A stretch of DNA of 64,000 bases from JAOTVV01 sp039591075 (GTDB lineage: Bacteria > Gemmatimonadota > Gemmatimonadetes > Gemmatimonadales > GWC2-71-9): positions 1 through 64,000 of the forward strand of contig JBDHEI010000001.1 in assembly GCA_039591075.1 (NCBI GenBank), in the 5' to 3' direction. Both the position numbers and the translations under genes were made by a program. This document shows, piece after piece, positions 62,737-64,000 of the stretch. Numbering within the stretch: the stretch's first letter is position 1; each line of letters opens with the position of its first letter. The notes beneath the pieces are model-generated. The model did not search any database and had not been told where the DNA came from. It worked only from the letters and a program-made list of their open reading frames with translations.

Positions 62737-63639
62737 TCACGTCGATTCGAGCGGCATGTAGATATCGGTGAGCAATTCCGCCGGCTCGGTGCTCTCGGGG
62801 CTGTTGAGATAGGCCTCGAGGCAGGGCGCCGAGCGGAGGGCACGCCCACTCCGTGGAATCCACTCACCACAGAGCTTGCCATACGTCTCGCCGAGACGGT
62901 CGTACGGTCCGTGATGGGTGGTGACCGCGTAATCGCCCTCCGGGATAGTCTGGACACCGATCGGCCCCGCGGGCTCGAAACTCTCATCCACGGTCACGCA
63001 GCAGTCGTAGCGTGTCCTCGCGGTCGGTGTGATGTCGGGGTCGTCATGACACATGCCGATGAATTTCGTTCCAGCCCCAAGCAGTCCTGCCGCGCCCATG
63101 CGGGTGAGGAAGTCATCCCACACGGGCGCGCACTGGTCGTATGGGCCGATGTGACGGGTGAAGGCGACACGCCAGGGTCCCAGGTGTTGAATGGAGACCT
63201 GCATGGTCGCACCTCCGGGTTCCAGGGGTGTGAATGCGCCGCCGGCGTCGGACGGAGCGTACCGTACTCCTGAGGGCGCCGTACTGAATCGGGGCTGTCG
63301 GTGTCGCGCCCGGAAGGCCGACGGCGAGGACCCCGTCATGGCGCGGAATGCCCGGGTGAAGGCTTGGTGGCTCTCGTAGCCCGCATCGAGCGCGATTCGT
63401 GTCACTGCGTCCCGGGTGGACCGGAGCCGTAGGGCGGCACGCTCCAGCCGGATACGGCGGATGTGTGCCTTGAGGCTCTCCCCAACCATCCCGCGGAAGA
63501 TTCGGTGGAAGTGGTAGGGCGAAAGATGGGCGAGGCCGGCCAATTCCTCGAGAGATAGCTCCCGGTCGAGATTCTGTTGGATGAACACGAGCACGCGGAG
63601 CATCCGCTCTCGGTAGTCATCGAACGTCACCGGTTTCAT
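62737..63639 (-). CDS. AraC-family regulator with GyrI-like effector domain
   Basis: 300 residues. N-terminal double helix-turn-helix (1-110): 'SLEELAGLAHLSPYHFHRIF', 'RLERAALRLRSTRDAVTRIA' and 'AGYESHQAFTRAFRAMTGSS'. C-terminal GyrI-like ligand domain (145-300): 'VAFTRHIGPYDQCAPVWDDF', 'YDCCVTVDESFEP', 'IPEGDYAVTTHHGPYDRLGE'. This is the Rob/BmrR-style layout in which a bound small molecule activates transcription. It most likely controls its own operon including the GyrI protein downstream. Confidence 0.92.
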   Translation of the reverse strand: MKPVTFDDYRERMLRVLVFIQQNLDRELSLEELAGLAHLSPYHFHRIFRGMVGESLKAHIRRIRLERAALRLRSTRDAVTRIALDAGYESHQAFTRAFRAMTGSSPSAFRARHRQPRFSTAPSGVRYAPSDAGGAFTPLEPGGATMQVSIQHLGPWRVAFTRHIGPYDQCAPVWDDFLTRMGAAGLLGAGTKFIGMCHDDPDITPTARTRYDCCVTVDESFEPAGPIGVQTIPEGDYAVTTHHGPYDRLGETYGKLCGEWIPRSGRALRSAPCLEAYLNSPESTEPAELLTDIYMPLEST

Positions 63640-64000
63640 GATCGCTCCGTCACCATCACCATGTTATCCCACGGACGGCCATGACGCTTGATCTCCCTTG
63701 CTGAATTGTCGGCAGAAACCCCGGTGGGGCCACCGTCACGGTCAGCAGGACCGTTGGTCAAAGCTATGCCACGGTTGCAGATCGCGTCGCAGTACCTGAT
63801 TCTGCAATAGAAGCGCTCGGTTTTGAGATGCCCCGCCAACCATCTCCCTTTCTAACTCCTTGTCAAATAGGACCTTGTACTGGTCTTCGCCCCCGTGGAT
63901 GCGTCATTGCGTTGAGGGCCTGGGCATATGGTCCGTCACCATCGTCCGGCCGTAACACCACGACGCCCGGCTCTTACCTCCCGTCTGGAGGAGTCCCTGA
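63640..64000. other. 361-base region at the window end
   Basis: Upstream of the AraC-GyrI gene. It probably contains that gene's promoter; I see no convincing gene, hairpin or repeat. A 67-codon minus-strand frame at 63636-63839 shows no domain and looks non-coding. Confidence 0.4.

Overview
The window is high-GC DNA from a Gram-negative, free-living bacterium. It carries an Omp85/BamA-type barrel end, MlaE/MlaF/MlaD lipid transport, many lipobox lipoproteins and a plant/cyanobacterial-type long IspH. A BTAD/SARP-TPR regulator, a membrane-anchored Ser/Thr kinase and many small lipoproteins of unknown family make a soil or sediment Gemmatimonadota-like genome the best guess. That assignment is inference from gene style; no rRNA or marker gene in the window settles it.

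Layout. 1-3.5 kb: outer-membrane barrel C-terminus, hotdog thioesterase, lipoprotein, IspH and a DUF6498 membrane protein. 3.5-9.7 kb (minus): a DNA-damage mutagenesis operon made of a zinc-ribbon microprotein, an SPL-like radical SAM protein ending in a beta-clamp motif, ImuB, a DUF6504-like protein and DnaE2, with a LexA-like GTTC-N7-GTTC box at its head. 9.9-12.5 kb: Na/Pi cotransporter plus PhoU, and a histidine-kinase-like protein lacking an ATPase domain. 12.5-17.9 kb (minus): a two-gene adenine methylase and SNF2-type helicase cassette, a candidate restriction or defence module. 18-30.6 kb: housekeeping and transport (DUF402, class A beta-lactamase-like protein, MscS channel, a broken porin, S9 peptidase, two DAACS symporters flanking a DUF2784 protein, acyl-CoA dehydrogenase, FabL-like enoyl-ACP reductase, RsbRD-N-like protein, alpha/beta hydrolase).

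30.6-34.5 kb: Nudix hydrolase, then a tight dtxR - Tat-exported multicopper oxidase - ZIP transporter operon that looks like metal homeostasis. 34.5-42 kb: 3-hydroxyacyl-CoA dehydrogenase and nucleoside hydrolase (minus), then NTF2-like, DUF72, TupA-like lipoprotein, glutamine-dependent NAD synthetase, acyl-CoA thioesterase and patatin. 42-47.3 kb: DUF2203, a small CopD-like membrane protein, and mlaE/mlaF/mlaD interrupted by an antisense short mutY, then RNase Z. 47.4-52 kb: tRNA-Ala(CGC), tRNA-Gln(CTG) and a strong terminator, a BTAD-TPR regulator, two small lipoproteins with matching leaders, and a broken copy of the tRNA-Ala locus 4.4 kb away. 52-64 kb: membrane Ser/Thr kinase, UvrD-like helicase with an internal DEDDh exonuclease, an unknown two-lipoprotein operon, AmrS-type radical SAM enzyme, voltage-gated K+ channel with a zinc-ribbon tail, and an AraC-GyrI / GyrI pair.

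The two loci most worth following up are the imu-type operon, in which the radical SAM protein ends in a canonical QLSLF clamp-binding peptide and no imuA is present, and the stand-alone methylase-helicase pair.
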